Shown here piece after piece: positions 16,375 to 24,646 of a stretch of DNA of 64,000 bases. The first letter of the stretch is position 1. Every line of letters begins with the position of its first letter. A program made the position numbers and the translations under genes. The stretch is from CAKRJP01 sp963634745 (GTDB lineage: Bacteria > Bacillota > Clostridia > Lachnospirales > Lachnospiraceae). The notes beneath the pieces are model-generated. The model worked only from the letters and a program-made list of their open reading frames with translations. It was not told the DNA's origin and made no database searches. The stretch lies in NCBI GenBank assembly GCA_963634745.1, contig CAVHCX010000008.1:1-64000 (forward strand), read 5' to 3'.

Positions 16375-17523
16375 ATGGAAAAACAAAGGATTTACATGGA
16401 TAATGCGGCAACCACCTTGCCCAAGCCTTCGGGGGTTTCTGAGGCGATGGTTAAGGCTCTTGGCTGCCTTGGAAATGCAGGGAGAGGAAGTACGGAGGAA
16501 TCCTTGGATGCGGCCCGTATCATTTATGATACAAGAGAAGGCTTGTGTCAGCTCTTTCATGCAGAAAGTCCCAAGCAGATTGCATTTACAAGCAATGCAA
16601 CGGAGAGCCTAAATATTGCCATACAGGGTTTGATTGATCCGGGAGACCACGTAGTTTCGACGGTCATGGAGCATAATTCGGTGCTCAGGCCCCTGTATGA
16701 GCGGGAGGAGGCCGGGGCTTCTTTGACTCTTTTGCCTACGGATGCCTGGGGGAATATTTCCTATGAAGATTTAGAAGCTGCCCTAAGACCGGACACCAAG
16801 GCTATCGTCTGTACCCATGCTTCCAATCTTACAGGCAATCTTAATGACATTCGGCGGATCGGCCAGATTGCAAGGAAGCATAAGGTCTTGTTTCTTGTAG
16901 ATGCCTCCCAGACAGCCGGCATGTTTCCTATTGATGTGCAGGAGATGGGAATCGATGTGCTTTGCTTTACGGGGCACAAAAGTCTATACGGCCCCCAGGG
17001 AACCGGAGGGATTTATGTAAGAGAAGGCTTGACTATACGGCCCCTAAAACGTGGCGGAAGTGGGATAGATACCTATAATCACCAGCATCCGGACCTTATG
17101 CCCACCGCATTGGAGGCAGGAACCTTGAATGGCCATGGAATCGCAGGCCTGAATGCGGCCCTAAAGTATATAGAGGGAAAGGGCATGGACGTTCTGCGCA
17201 AGGAGGCCCAGGAGAGGGCCTGGGAATTTTATCAGGGAATCAAGGAGATTCCGGGAGTGACAGTATATGGCGATTTTTCAAGTAAGGAGCGGGCTCCGAT
17301 TGTTTCTTTTAACCTGGGAGACTACGATTCGGCCGAGGTCAGCGATGAACTCCTTATGTCCTATGGAATTTCTACAAGATCCGGAGGTCACTGTGCCCCC
17401 TTGATGCACCAAGCCCTACAGAATGTAGAACAGGGGGCGGTTCGTTTTAGCTTTTCTCATTTTAACACGAAGGAAGAAGTAGAAATCGCGATTCGGGCGG
17501 TTCGTGAATTGGCCGAGGAGTGA
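16375..17523 (+). CDS. Cysteine desulfurase family protein (class V aminotransferase)
   Basis: A 382-residue PLP enzyme of the aminotransferase class V, cysteine-desulfurase type. The PLP lysine is in FTGHKSLYGPQG about 203 and the catalytic cysteine in TRSGGHCAP about 343; the N-terminus YMDNAATTLPKP is characteristic of the NifS/SufS group. It resembles the TIGR01977 subfamily, which often occurs beside DUF3343 and selenium-related genes, and indeed a DUF3343 gene follows 78 bp downstream. Expected reaction: cysteine to alanine plus enzyme-bound persulfide (or the selenocysteine equivalent). A TATAAT at 16339-16344 may be its promoter -10. No SufU or IscU neighbour is seen, so general Fe-S assembly is less likely. 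Confidence 0.85.
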   Translation: MEKQRIYMDNAATTLPKPSGVSEAMVKALGCLGNAGRGSTEESLDAARIIYDTREGLCQLFHAESPKQIAFTSNATESLNIAIQGLIDPGDHVVSTVMEHNSVLRPLYEREEAGASLTLLPTDAWGNISYEDLEAALRPDTKAIVCTHASNLTGNLNDIRRIGQIARKHKVLFLVDASQTAGMFPIDVQEMGIDVLCFTGHKSLYGPQGTGGIYVREGLTIRPLKRGGSGIDTYNHQHPDLMPTALEAGTLNGHGIAGLNAALKYIEGKGMDVLRKEAQERAWEFYQGIKEIPGVTVYGDFSSKERAPIVSFNLGDYDSAEVSDELLMSYGISTRSGGHCAPLMHQALQNVEQGAVRFSFSHFNTKEEVEIAIRAVRELAEE

Positions 17524-17601
17524 GAAAATGGATTTGAAGTTACAATTGAGTAAAAATGTGATATTCTAAGAGTAACTTACGGGGAAGAGAGAGCTTAGAT
17601 T

Positions 17602-17838
17602 ATGAGAAAAAAAGAATTAAAGCTGGTTGTAACCTTTCATACAACGGCAGATGCCATGGCCATGGAAAAGGCTTGTAAAGAAGACGAGATTCCAGGTAGA
17701 TTGATTCCGGTTCCCCGGGCTATTTCCGCCGGATGTGGTTTGTCCTGGTGCGCACCGCCAGAGGAAGAAGAAACTATACGGGCAGAGATGGACAAGGTTG
17801 GAATTGAAGAAGAGGCGCTTCACCAGCTTATGGTCTAG
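17602..17838 (+). CDS. DUF3343 putative Se/S carrier-like protein
   Basis: A 78-residue protein with the DUF3343 pattern: an N-terminal beta strand VVTFHTTADAMAME, the segment GRLIPVPRAISAGCGLSWC, and a short acidic helix. Pfam lists this family as a putative Se/S carrier-like protein; the two cysteines in AGCGLSWC are the likely persulfide or perselenide carriers. It sits between a cysteine desulfurase-like enzyme and a C_GCAxxG_C_C protein, ten bases before the latter, suggesting a small sulfur or selenium transfer module. The function is inferred from context. Confidence 0.78.
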   Translation: MRKKELKLVVTFHTTADAMAMEKACKEDEIPGRLIPVPRAISAGCGLSWCAPPEEEETIRAEMDKVGIEEEALHQLMV

Positions 17839-17848
17839 GAGGATAATC

Positions 17849-18298
17849 ATGAATACGAATGTAGACGTAGAAGCAATGAAAAAAGACGCAGTCGAAATTT
17901 TTCAGCAAGGCTTTGCCTGTTCAGAGTCCGTCATCTATGCCATCAAAAAAGGCTTTGATCTGGACCTGTCCGATGACGCCATAGCCATGTCCTCCGGCTT
18001 TCCCTGGGGCTTAGGAGGCGGTGGCTGTATTTGCGGGGCCCTGGCAGGCGGAACTATGTGCATCGGCTATTTCTTTGGAAGAAGGACTCCCGGGGATGCA
18101 CGCTTTTTAAAATGTCAGAGGCTTACAAAGGAGCTTCACGATGCATTTAAGGAACACTGCAGCGCCACCTGTTGTCGGGTCCTGACAAGGGGAAAAGAGA
18201 AAAATTCTCCGGAGAGAAAAGCGCAGTGCATGACCTTTGTAGAATTTACCGTAGGCAAGGTGGCGGAAATTATTTTAAGAGAAGTGGAAGAGGGTTAG
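17849..18298 (+). CDS. C_GCAxxG_C_C family protein
   Basis: A 149-residue protein of the C_GCAxxG_C_C (redox-active cysteine) family, defined by spaced cysteines around a Gly-rich core. Seen here: FACSESV about 24, GGGGCICGALAGG about 56-68, then HCSATCC about 107 and a lone cysteine near 127. Such proteins are predicted to bind a metal or Fe-S centre and are common in anaerobes; the reaction is not known to me. The start at 17849 follows TAGGAGG directly. It lies six bases upstream of a D-2-hydroxyacid dehydrogenase gene, so the four genes 16375-19236 may form one transcript. Confidence 0.78.
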   Translation: MNTNVDVEAMKKDAVEIFQQGFACSESVIYAIKKGFDLDLSDDAIAMSSGFPWGLGGGGCICGALAGGTMCIGYFFGRRTPGDARFLKCQRLTKELHDAFKEHCSATCCRVLTRGKEKNSPERKAQCMTFVEFTVGKVAEIILREVEEG

Positions 18299-18303
18299 AC
18301 TTT

Positions 18304-19236
18304 ATGAAAATCGTTTTTTTAGATGCAAATTCCATAGGATCGGATATAGATCTTTCGGATTTTTCAAAACTGGGAGAGGTGGTCCGCTATGGATTTACCC
18401 AAGAGGCGGACATGCCGGGGCGCATTCAGGATGCGGATGTGATTATTGTAAATAAAATGGAAGTGAATGCTAAGACCATAGGGGAGGCGCCGAATTTAAA
18501 GCTTGTATGTGTGACAGCTACCGGAACCAACAACCTGGACAAGGAATTTTTGGATGCCCGTGGCATTGCATGGAGAAATGTGGCAGGTTACTCTACAGAG
18601 AATGTGGCCCAGCATACCTTCGCCCTTTTATTTTCCCTCCTGGAGAAAATCAGCTATTATGACAACTATGTAAAATCCGGCCGCTATGAAAACGATCAGA
18701 TGTTTACCCATTTTTCCAATGTATTTCATGAACTCTATGGAAGTACCTGGGGCATTATCGGCTTGGGAAATATCGGACGACGGGTGGCAGATATAGCCAA
18801 GGCCTTTGGTTGCCATGTAATTTATTATTCTACCTCCGGCAGACATGCAGAAGAAGGCTATGAGAGAGTGGATCTTGATACGCTCTTAAGAACTTCTGAT
18901 ATTGTGTCCGTCCATGCCCCTTTAAATGCGGATACCCTGGATTTGATGGACAAGGAAGCCTTTGCAAAGATGAAAAAGAGTGCCATCTTTATCAATGTGG
19001 GCAGGGGGCCGATCGTGGTGGAAGAAGATCTTGCAGATGCCCTGGAAAATGGGGAGATTGCAGCAGCCGGTCTGGATGTGCTAAGAAAGGAGCCCATGGC
19101 TTCAGACAATCCGCTGGGAAGAATTAAAGATAGCACAAAACTTATTATCACTCCGCATATTGCCTGGGCCAGCATCGAAGCCAGGACCCGTTTGATGAAG
19201 ATTATCTGTGGACAGATTAAAGACTTTTTTGAATAG
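18304..19236 (+). CDS. D-isomer-specific 2-hydroxyacid dehydrogenase
   Basis: A 310-residue NAD-dependent dehydrogenase reducing a 2-keto acid to a D-2-hydroxy acid. The NAD fold is marked by GLGNIGRRVAD about 154, and the catalytic set by NVGRGPIVVEEDL (Arg about 233), the Glu about 262 and PHIAWAS (His about 285). The N-terminus is the usual flavodoxin-like catalytic half. Start at 18304 is favoured over upstream in-frame codons because the 5' extension would overlap the preceding gene. Substrate could be glycerate/hydroxypyruvate, lactate or a 2-ketoisocaproate-type acid; sequence alone does not decide. A bidirectional terminator follows. Confidence 0.85.
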   Translation: MKIVFLDANSIGSDIDLSDFSKLGEVVRYGFTQEADMPGRIQDADVIIVNKMEVNAKTIGEAPNLKLVCVTATGTNNLDKEFLDARGIAWRNVAGYSTENVAQHTFALLFSLLEKISYYDNYVKSGRYENDQMFTHFSNVFHELYGSTWGIIGLGNIGRRVADIAKAFGCHVIYYSTSGRHAEEGYERVDLDTLLRTSDIVSVHAPLNADTLDLMDKEAFAKMKKSAIFINVGRGPIVVEEDLADALENGEIAAAGLDVLRKEPMASDNPLGRIKDSTKLIITPHIAWASIEARTRLMKIICGQIKDFFE

Positions 19237-19249
19237 TTTTTGAGTAGAT

Positions 19250-19281
19250 TTTGGAAGGATTTTTATCCTTCCAAAATTTTT
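19250..19281. terminator. Bidirectional terminator between dehydrogenase and HAD genes
   Basis: The stem ttttggaaggat/atccttccaaaa has T runs on both sides. It overlaps the last codons of the convergent HAD gene. Confidence 0.85.
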
Positions 19282-19910
19282 ATAATCTCATCTAGAGACT
19301 GGGCTTTAGCCCAAAGCATTTCCTTAGTTTCTTCGTCAGGTTCCGTTTGATCCGGAACCATAATCACCTTACATCCGGCAGAGAAAGCACTTTTTACTCC
19401 ATTGGGTGAATCCTCAACAGCAATGCATAAGTCAGGGGAAAGGCCAAGTTCCTTGCAGGCATAGAGGTAAACATCCGGAGCAGGTTTTCCCCGATCTACC
19501 ATGGTGCAGGAAATCAATTTGTCAAAATAGTCATAAAGGCCTACTTGCTTTAAATAGCGTGTAGTTCTCTCTAAATCAGAGGCTGTAGAAACGGCAGTTG
19601 TGATTTTTTTGGATCTTAAATATTCAAGAAGTTCTACGGCACCTTTTTTTAGCTGAATTCCTTCCCTCGCAATCATTTCTTCCATAAGCTTACTGCGCTT
19701 AGCCCTGATTGCCTTGTAGTCGGCATCCGGGTCTTTTACCATCTTCTTAATATGGTCCGGTGCGAAGGGTCTGCCAAGAGAGCGAAGGCTTAAAACGTCC
19801 TCATCTGTCACCTTATAGCCAAAACTTTCCAGGGTCTTTTTCCAACAGATCCGATAATATTTTTCCGTGTCAATCAGTGTCCCGTCTAAATCAAATAATA
19901 TTGCTTTCAA
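19263..19910 (-). CDS. HAD-superfamily hydrolase (beta-phosphoglucomutase/phosphatase-like)
   Basis: A 215-residue HAD hydrolase with a C1-type cap. Motif I is FDLDGTLID at residues 6-14 with the nucleophilic Asp; motif II is the STASD region about 107; motif III Lys is in DRGKPAPD about 150; motif IV is AVEDSPNG about 172. The GKPAPDVYL and EDSPNG strings match the group of sugar-phosphate phosphatases and beta-phosphoglucomutases. No sugar operon partner lies adjacent, so substrate is open. It is transcribed alone and convergent with the dehydrogenase. Confidence 0.85.
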   Translation of the reverse strand: MKAILFDLDGTLIDTEKYYRICWKKTLESFGYKVTDEDVLSLRSLGRPFAPDHIKKMVKDPDADYKAIRAKRSKLMEEMIAREGIQLKKGAVELLEYLRSKKITTAVSTASDLERTTRYLKQVGLYDYFDKLISCTMVDRGKPAPDVYLYACKELGLSPDLCIAVEDSPNGVKSAFSAGCKVIMVPDQTEPDEETKEMLWAKAQSLDEIIKILEG

Positions 19911-20128
19911 TCGTCAATTCCTCCCTTTGTTAGCTTGTGTATCTTTCCTAAGAGTTCCCAGCCTCGCTATTGTCTGACTATGAGTAGTAGAACTATAAAA
20001 AAACAGAATAGATGTGCTCATTTTATCGCTCGAACTACTTAAAAACAAGTGTTAAAAAAGATCCATCATAGCAAAAGTTCATAACAAAAGTGAAAATGTG
20101 TACAGTAAAAAGCGCAGGAGGATATAGG

Positions 20129-20212
20129 ATGGAGCATTTATTGAATCTTGCGGAAATAGCACTTTTATGCCACACTATACATAATAAAAAGGAAAGAGGA
20201 AGAGAAGAATGA
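20129..20212 (+). CDS. Putative 27-residue leader peptide, coupled to GtrII-like gene
   Basis: A short frame with a very good ribosome site (AGGAGG about 20116-20121) begins at ATG 20129 and reads MEHLLNLAEIALLCHTIHNK before a basic/acidic tail. Its TGA overlaps the ATG of the membrane protein gene (ATGA, 20209-20212), the classic layout of translational coupling. The next gene also has its own purine-rich site (ggaagaga), so coupling is plausible but not required. No homologue is recognised. It could be a leader peptide, a small membrane-associated protein or chance. Confidence 0.45.
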   Translation: MEHLLNLAEIALLCHTIHNKKERGREE

Positions 20213-21723
20213 ATTTGGTGAAACTGAATTTTGAAAAGACACTTGATTTTTTGAAAATAAATCAAAAAAAGGTTTTTGCTATTTTTGCGATTTATTGTAT
20301 AGGCATGTGCTCCATCGGGATTGTGAATTATCCCTACATTGATGATACCCTTAGACGACTGAATGGATCCACCGGCTTTGCGACAAGCTATAGTCGATTT
20401 TTCAGTGAATATGCAGCCTATTTGGTACAGGGGAGCAGGCATCTGACGGATTTAGGTCTGGCTACTTTTATTTTAAGTGCCTTGATCATGACCGCAGTCA
20501 GCCTGATCTTGATTTATATTTATCAGCATCATAAGGAAGATAAGGGGACGATTTCCTGGCTGCCGGCCATAGCTTCTGTTTTTATTGGACTTAATCCTTG
20601 GTTTTTATCCTGCATTAGCTTCCGATTTGACAATCCTTACATGTGTTTGTCGGTACTGGTCTCTGTAGTCCCGTTTCTTTTCTTTTATCAGAAAGAGATG
20701 ATCTTTTTTGCGGTATCCGCTCTGGGGATCTTTTTGATGTGCAATTCCTACCAGGCATCCTCCGGGATCTACTTGGTAGTATTTTTGACCATGCTTTTCT
20801 TGGAATTACTTAATAAATCAGACCTTAAGTCGGACCTTGGGAAAGTGATAAGAAAATGCTTTATAGGGGCAGCCGCTTATATTGCAGGCATGTTGGCCTT
20901 TGCAGTAGAAATGAAATTTAATCCCTATCTTGCCCAAAGAGGAGATATCATCAACTTGGCCCCTTTAAAGGAGATGCCAAGAGCCATTCTAAGGAATTTG
21001 TATGGCTATTTTGAGACTTACAAAGAGCAGTGCAGCAGACTCTGGATTTGCATTTTTGTCCTTATAATTGCAATTTTTATTCTACAAATGTTACAAGCGT
21101 GTATCTGTGATAAAAAAATCGCTTTTATACTTATTTGCGTCTATTTACTTCTTGCATCTGTCCTAAGCTATGGTGCTTATATGCTCTTTTCTATGTGCTT
21201 AGCTAGGGGGCAGATCCGCTATGCCTATGGTTTGGCATTTTTTGTCGGATGCCTGTTAATCTTATTAGGGGAGACCCGGGTAGAGAAAAAGTACTTCCCT
21301 TATATGCAAGGCCTGACCGTAATTTTAAGTGTTTATTATACCCTGTCCTTTGTTTTTGCTTATGCAAATGTACTTGAAAGTCAAAAGGAATCTTTTGAAT
21401 CTTATTCTGCAATTTTAGCCGGTGATTTGAATCCTTATCTTACAGGAGACAATAAAGAATTATATCTTTCGAAGATGTGTTGCAATTCAAAGGTTTATGG
21501 GAATGCCCTGGTGAATTATCCGATTTTGGCCTATTTGGTTCCAAACAATGAATTGATTTATTGGCCAAATACCGTTTGGTTTAATACGCTGACCGATTTG
21601 AATGTAAATGCATCCCAGTTTGACTTTTCTTCTGATGAGGCTGCTTCCCTGGAACTTTTGGAGTCCGACAAACTGTGGAATATTTATGGGCAGGATGACA
21701 AGCTCTACGTGCAGTGGAAATAA
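20209..21723 (+). CDS. GtrII-like (Glucos_trans_II) integral membrane protein
   Basis: A 504-residue multi-pass membrane protein resembling the glucosyltransferase GtrII family, which decorates surface polysaccharide from a polyprenyl-phosphate sugar donor outside the membrane. Evidence is the N-terminal NYPYIDDTLRRLNG followed by FSEYAAYLVQG, where the DD pair in the first outer loop is the likely catalytic acid site, and about ten further hydrophobic segments. The donor would be made by a GtrB-type GT2 enzyme; one is encoded at 25495-26442, beyond the pst genes. No GtrA flippase is seen in the window. The acceptor is unknown. Confidence 0.72.
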   Translation: MNLVKLNFEKTLDFLKINQKKVFAIFAIYCIGMCSIGIVNYPYIDDTLRRLNGSTGFATSYSRFFSEYAAYLVQGSRHLTDLGLATFILSALIMTAVSLILIYIYQHHKEDKGTISWLPAIASVFIGLNPWFLSCISFRFDNPYMCLSVLVSVVPFLFFYQKEMIFFAVSALGIFLMCNSYQASSGIYLVVFLTMLFLELLNKSDLKSDLGKVIRKCFIGAAAYIAGMLAFAVEMKFNPYLAQRGDIINLAPLKEMPRAILRNLYGYFETYKEQCSRLWICIFVLIIAIFILQMLQACICDKKIAFILICVYLLLASVLSYGAYMLFSMCLARGQIRYAYGLAFFVGCLLILLGETRVEKKYFPYMQGLTVILSVYYTLSFVFAYANVLESQKESFESYSAILAGDLNPYLTGDNKELYLSKMCCNSKVYGNALVNYPILAYLVPNNELIYWPNTVWFNTLTDLNVNASQFDFSSDEAASLELLESDKLWNIYGQDDKLYVQWK

Positions 21724-21760
21724 AAATAGAGATAGATGTAGATACATAAGTTTATTGGCG

Positions 21761-21789
21761 ATACCTATAAGTCTTTTGCTTATAGGTAT
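21761..21789 (+). terminator. Hairpin after GtrII-like gene
   Basis: Perfect 11-bp stem atacctataag/cttataggtat with a 7-nt loop; only a short T-rich tail (ttgttgattt), so termination may be partial. Confidence 0.55.
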
Positions 21790-21796
21790 TGTTGAT

Positions 21797-21825
21797 TTGA
21801 AAAAAAGTAATTTCGAGATTATACT
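21797..21825 (+). promoter_or_regulatory. Sigma-A promoter for pstSCAB
   Basis: TTGAAA (21797-21802), 17-bp spacer, TATACT (21820-21825), about 45 bp before the pstS start. No clear PhoB box was made out. Confidence 0.65.
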
Positions 21826-21868
21826 GGCATTTATGGAAAAACTTTATCTATGGGAGGAATTATAATCT

Positions 21869-22804
21869 ATGAAAAGAAAAGTAATGTCTGTCCTTCTTGC
21901 AGCTACAATGCTTGCATCAATGACAGTAGGATGTGGATCAAGTAGCAGTACCTCTTCAGACTCCAGTGATGCAAAGACTACAGCAAGCGCGGATGAAAAG
22001 ACAGAGAGTAACCAAATTTTATTTAATGGATCTTCTACCTTAGCACCGGTAATTACATCCATTGCTACTGAATTTTTTGATACCTACGGTACCTGGAATG
22101 CATACGATTCTTCTCTTCCGGAAGAAGATATTGCAATTTATGTTTCGGCAGGTGGTTCCGGACAGGGAACAAAATCTGTAATTGACGGAACTTCTACCTT
22201 CGGTATGGTGGCAAGAAGTGTAAAGGATGAAGAAAAAGAAGCAATCGAGGACGAGAAAGAATATCAGGTAGGTATCGATGCCTTGACAATCGCTGTAAAT
22301 CCTGAGAACCCAGTAACAGGTGTTCTGGACGATCTTTCTACAGAGCAGATCGTTGCTCTATTCTCCGGTCAATATGCAACATGGAAGGATCTTGATGATT
22401 CTCTTCCGGATGAGAAGGTTGTAGTAATTACCCGTGACATTAACGGTGGTGCCCATGAAGTATTCCAGAAAAATATTATGGGAGATACAGAAGTATCCAG
22501 CGAGGCCATTCAGGCATCTTCCATGGGAGAACTGGTACAGGATATTATCGACAATCAGTATGCCATCGGATATGCATCCTTTGGTGTTGCAAATCAGAAT
22601 GCAGGCAAGGTTGTTACTCTGAAGGTAAATGGAGTAGAGCCTACAAAGGAGAATATTATTGATGGTTCCTATATTATCCAGAGACCACTTCTCATTGTTG
22701 GTTCCGGAGAGCCGACAGATGTTCAGCAGGCATTCTTAGATGTGATCCTTGGTGAGGAAGGACAGAAGATTGTAGAGGACATGGGATTCATTCCAATGAA
22801 CTAG
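21869..22804 (+). CDS. pstS: Phosphate ABC transporter substrate-binding lipoprotein
   Basis: A 311-residue lipoprotein that binds phosphate outside the membrane and delivers it to PstCA. The signal ends in a lipobox with MTVGC (Cys about 21), followed by a Ser-rich linker. The binding site is shown by NGSSTLAP about 52, where GSST matches the phosphate-coordinating loop, and by SAGGSGQGTKS about 91. It heads the pstS-C-A-B operon with a promoter just upstream and a terminator after it, so full-length transcripts for the permease probably come from read-through. Confidence 0.9.
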   Translation: MKRKVMSVLLAATMLASMTVGCGSSSSTSSDSSDAKTTASADEKTESNQILFNGSSTLAPVITSIATEFFDTYGTWNAYDSSLPEEDIAIYVSAGGSGQGTKSVIDGTSTFGMVARSVKDEEKEAIEDEKEYQVGIDALTIAVNPENPVTGVLDDLSTEQIVALFSGQYATWKDLDDSLPDEKVVVITRDINGGAHEVFQKNIMGDTEVSSEAIQASSMGELVQDIIDNQYAIGYASFGVANQNAGKVVTLKVNGVEPTKENIIDGSYIIQRPLLIVGSGEPTDVQQAFLDVILGEEGQKIVEDMGFIPMN

Positions 22805-22811
22805 AACGTAT

Positions 22812-22847
22812 AAAAAAGGGTGTGTCGATAAGATGCATCCTTTTTTT
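22812..22847 (+). terminator. Intrinsic terminator after pstS
   Basis: An imperfect stem aaagggtgtg/tgcatccttt with G-U pairs, followed by T7. It lies inside the operon and would favour PstS over the membrane parts. Confidence 0.6.
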
Positions 22848-22946
22848 CTTGTATAAGGCAGGCAAGCTGGATTACACTGGGATAAATAAGACTTCCTATT
22901 ATCCGGGGAAATGGCTGAGGAAAGTATAGGGGGAAAGGACCTTACT

Positions 22947-23822
22947 ATGTATAGAAAAATAGCTAATACAATTTTAAAGTTATTCATATATGCACTTGCC
23001 CTTGGGGTGGTGGCCTTGATGGGAATTATGTTATTTCATATTTTGAAGGAAAGTATACCGTCGCTCAGAGAGCTGGGAGTGAAAATGTTTCTGCCCTCCT
23101 CCGAGTGGCGGCCGGTCAGTACAGTGCCTCAATATGGACTTTTGCCGGCGATTACAGGTAGCTTGTATGTGTCCGGCCTGGCAGTTTTATTTGCCATGAT
23201 CTTTGGAGTATCCTGCGCCTGCTTTCTCAGTTTTTTTGTGCCGAAGAAGCTGAAAGCCCTCCTCCTTGCCTTTATAGACCTGGTGGCTGGTATTCCGTCG
23301 GTGATCTTTGGTTTTATTGGCTTGACGGTCCTAGTAAAGGCATTTGCAAAGTATTTACATATGGCAGCAGGACAGTGCATACTGGCGGCAGCGATTGTTC
23401 TGGGGATCATGCTTCTTCCCTATGTGATATCCACCTGCCAGGAATCTCTTGAAAATGCCAGAAGGACCTACGAAATTTCAGGCTTAGCCCTGGGCTTATC
23501 TAGAGAATACATCCTGATAAAGGTCATTCTTCCGGCCATCCGGCCGGGGATCCTGGCAAGTGCCATGATGGCATTTGGTCGAGGCCTGGGAGAAACCATG
23601 GCTGTTATGATGGTGATTGGAAATTCGGCAATTTTCCCTAAGCTCTTAGGCCGTGGGCAGACCCTTCCGGCCCTGACAGCGCTTGAGATGGGAAGTATTG
23701 AATACGGAAGTATCCATTTGTCGGTGCTTTATGTAGCAAATCTGGTCCTGCTTTTGATCCTTGCCCTTGTGACCCTTGCAGGATACTTGTTAAAGAGGAG
23801 GTTTGTAGACTATGAAAAATAA
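22947..23822 (+). CDS. pstC: Phosphate ABC transporter permease PstC
   Basis: A 291-residue inner-membrane permease with six hydrophobic segments and the binding-protein-dependent transport loop (ALGLSREYILIKVILPAIRPGI about 176-197) that docks the ATPase. The PstC-type N-terminus (HILKESIPSLRELG and FLPSSEWRP) separates it from PstA. Start at 22947 is chosen for the AAAGGA site seven bases upstream. The gene overlaps pstA by 11 bp. Confidence 0.9.
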   Translation: MYRKIANTILKLFIYALALGVVALMGIMLFHILKESIPSLRELGVKMFLPSSEWRPVSTVPQYGLLPAITGSLYVSGLAVLFAMIFGVSCACFLSFFVPKKLKALLLAFIDLVAGIPSVIFGFIGLTVLVKAFAKYLHMAAGQCILAAAIVLGIMLLPYVISTCQESLENARRTYEISGLALGLSREYILIKVILPAIRPGILASAMMAFGRGLGETMAVMMVIGNSAIFPKLLGRGQTLPALTALEMGSIEYGSIHLSVLYVANLVLLLILALVTLAGYLLKRRFVDYEK

Positions 23823-24645
23823 GGGGACCAAATATATGACCCGGATTCTGTTTGGGGTCCTGGGGCTTCTTACGATAGCAGTGACCCTCTTTTTGTTTCT
23901 CTATATTTTTTGGAAGGGAAGGAAGGTGATGAGTCTTTCTTTTCTGCTTGATAAGCCGGCAGGCCTGCCTCTTGGAACGGCGGGCGGGATCTTTCCGGCC
24001 CTGATGGGGTCTGTCTATCTTGGGGGACTGTCTGCTTTGATGGGTGGAATCCTTGGGATTTGCGTGGCAATCTATCTTGTCTTTTATGCAAAAAAGAGCC
24101 TCTTTTATCATGTGGTCAGTGCCTGTATTACCGGCTTGTCAGGAATCCCATCGATCCTATTCGGTCTGGTGGGTTATACTTTATTAATTTATCAGCTGGG
24201 GCTTGGACGGAGTCTCCTTTGTTCGGCAATTTGTGTGGCTCTTATGATTGTGCCCTTTATTGCCATTCGTGCAGAGAAAATCCTAAAAGAGAAGGGGACT
24301 TTGTATATGAAAAATTCCCTGGCTCTTGGACTATCCAGAGAATATGCAATTGTAAGACTCATCCTTCCTGTATGTGCCGCAGAACTGATTGGAACGATAG
24401 CCTTAGGAATGGCCTATGGCATGGGGGCTGTGGCACCGATCTTGTATACGGGGGCTGTAATGGTTGCGGATGTTCCAAAGAAACTGACGGATCCCTTTAT
24501 GTCCCTGCCCTATCATTTGTATATGCTGGTAAATAATGGATTTTCTTTGGATTATGCCTATGGGACAGCCTTTGTCCTGATGCTATTTTTGCTGATCATA
24601 CAGATTTTATGCAAATTTATAAGCTACTTACGAAAGGATGATTAA
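23812..24645 (+). CDS. pstA: Phosphate ABC transporter permease PstA
   Basis: A 277-residue partner permease with six membrane segments. The ATPase-docking loop (ALGLSREYAIVRLILPVCAAEL about 164-185) and the FLLDKPAGLP segment are typical of PstA. It overlaps pstC upstream and ends two bases before the pstB start used here, so the three are translated together. Confidence 0.9.
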   Translation: MKNKGTKYMTRILFGVLGLLTIAVTLFLFLYIFWKGRKVMSLSFLLDKPAGLPLGTAGGIFPALMGSVYLGGLSALMGGILGICVAIYLVFYAKKSLFYHVVSACITGLSGIPSILFGLVGYTLLIYQLGLGRSLLCSAICVALMIVPFIAIRAEKILKEKGTLYMKNSLALGLSREYAIVRLILPVCAAELIGTIALGMAYGMGAVAPILYTGAVMVADVPKKLTDPFMSLPYHLYMLVNNGFSLDYAYGTAFVLMLFLLIIQILCKFISYLRKDD

Positions 24646-24646
24646 T

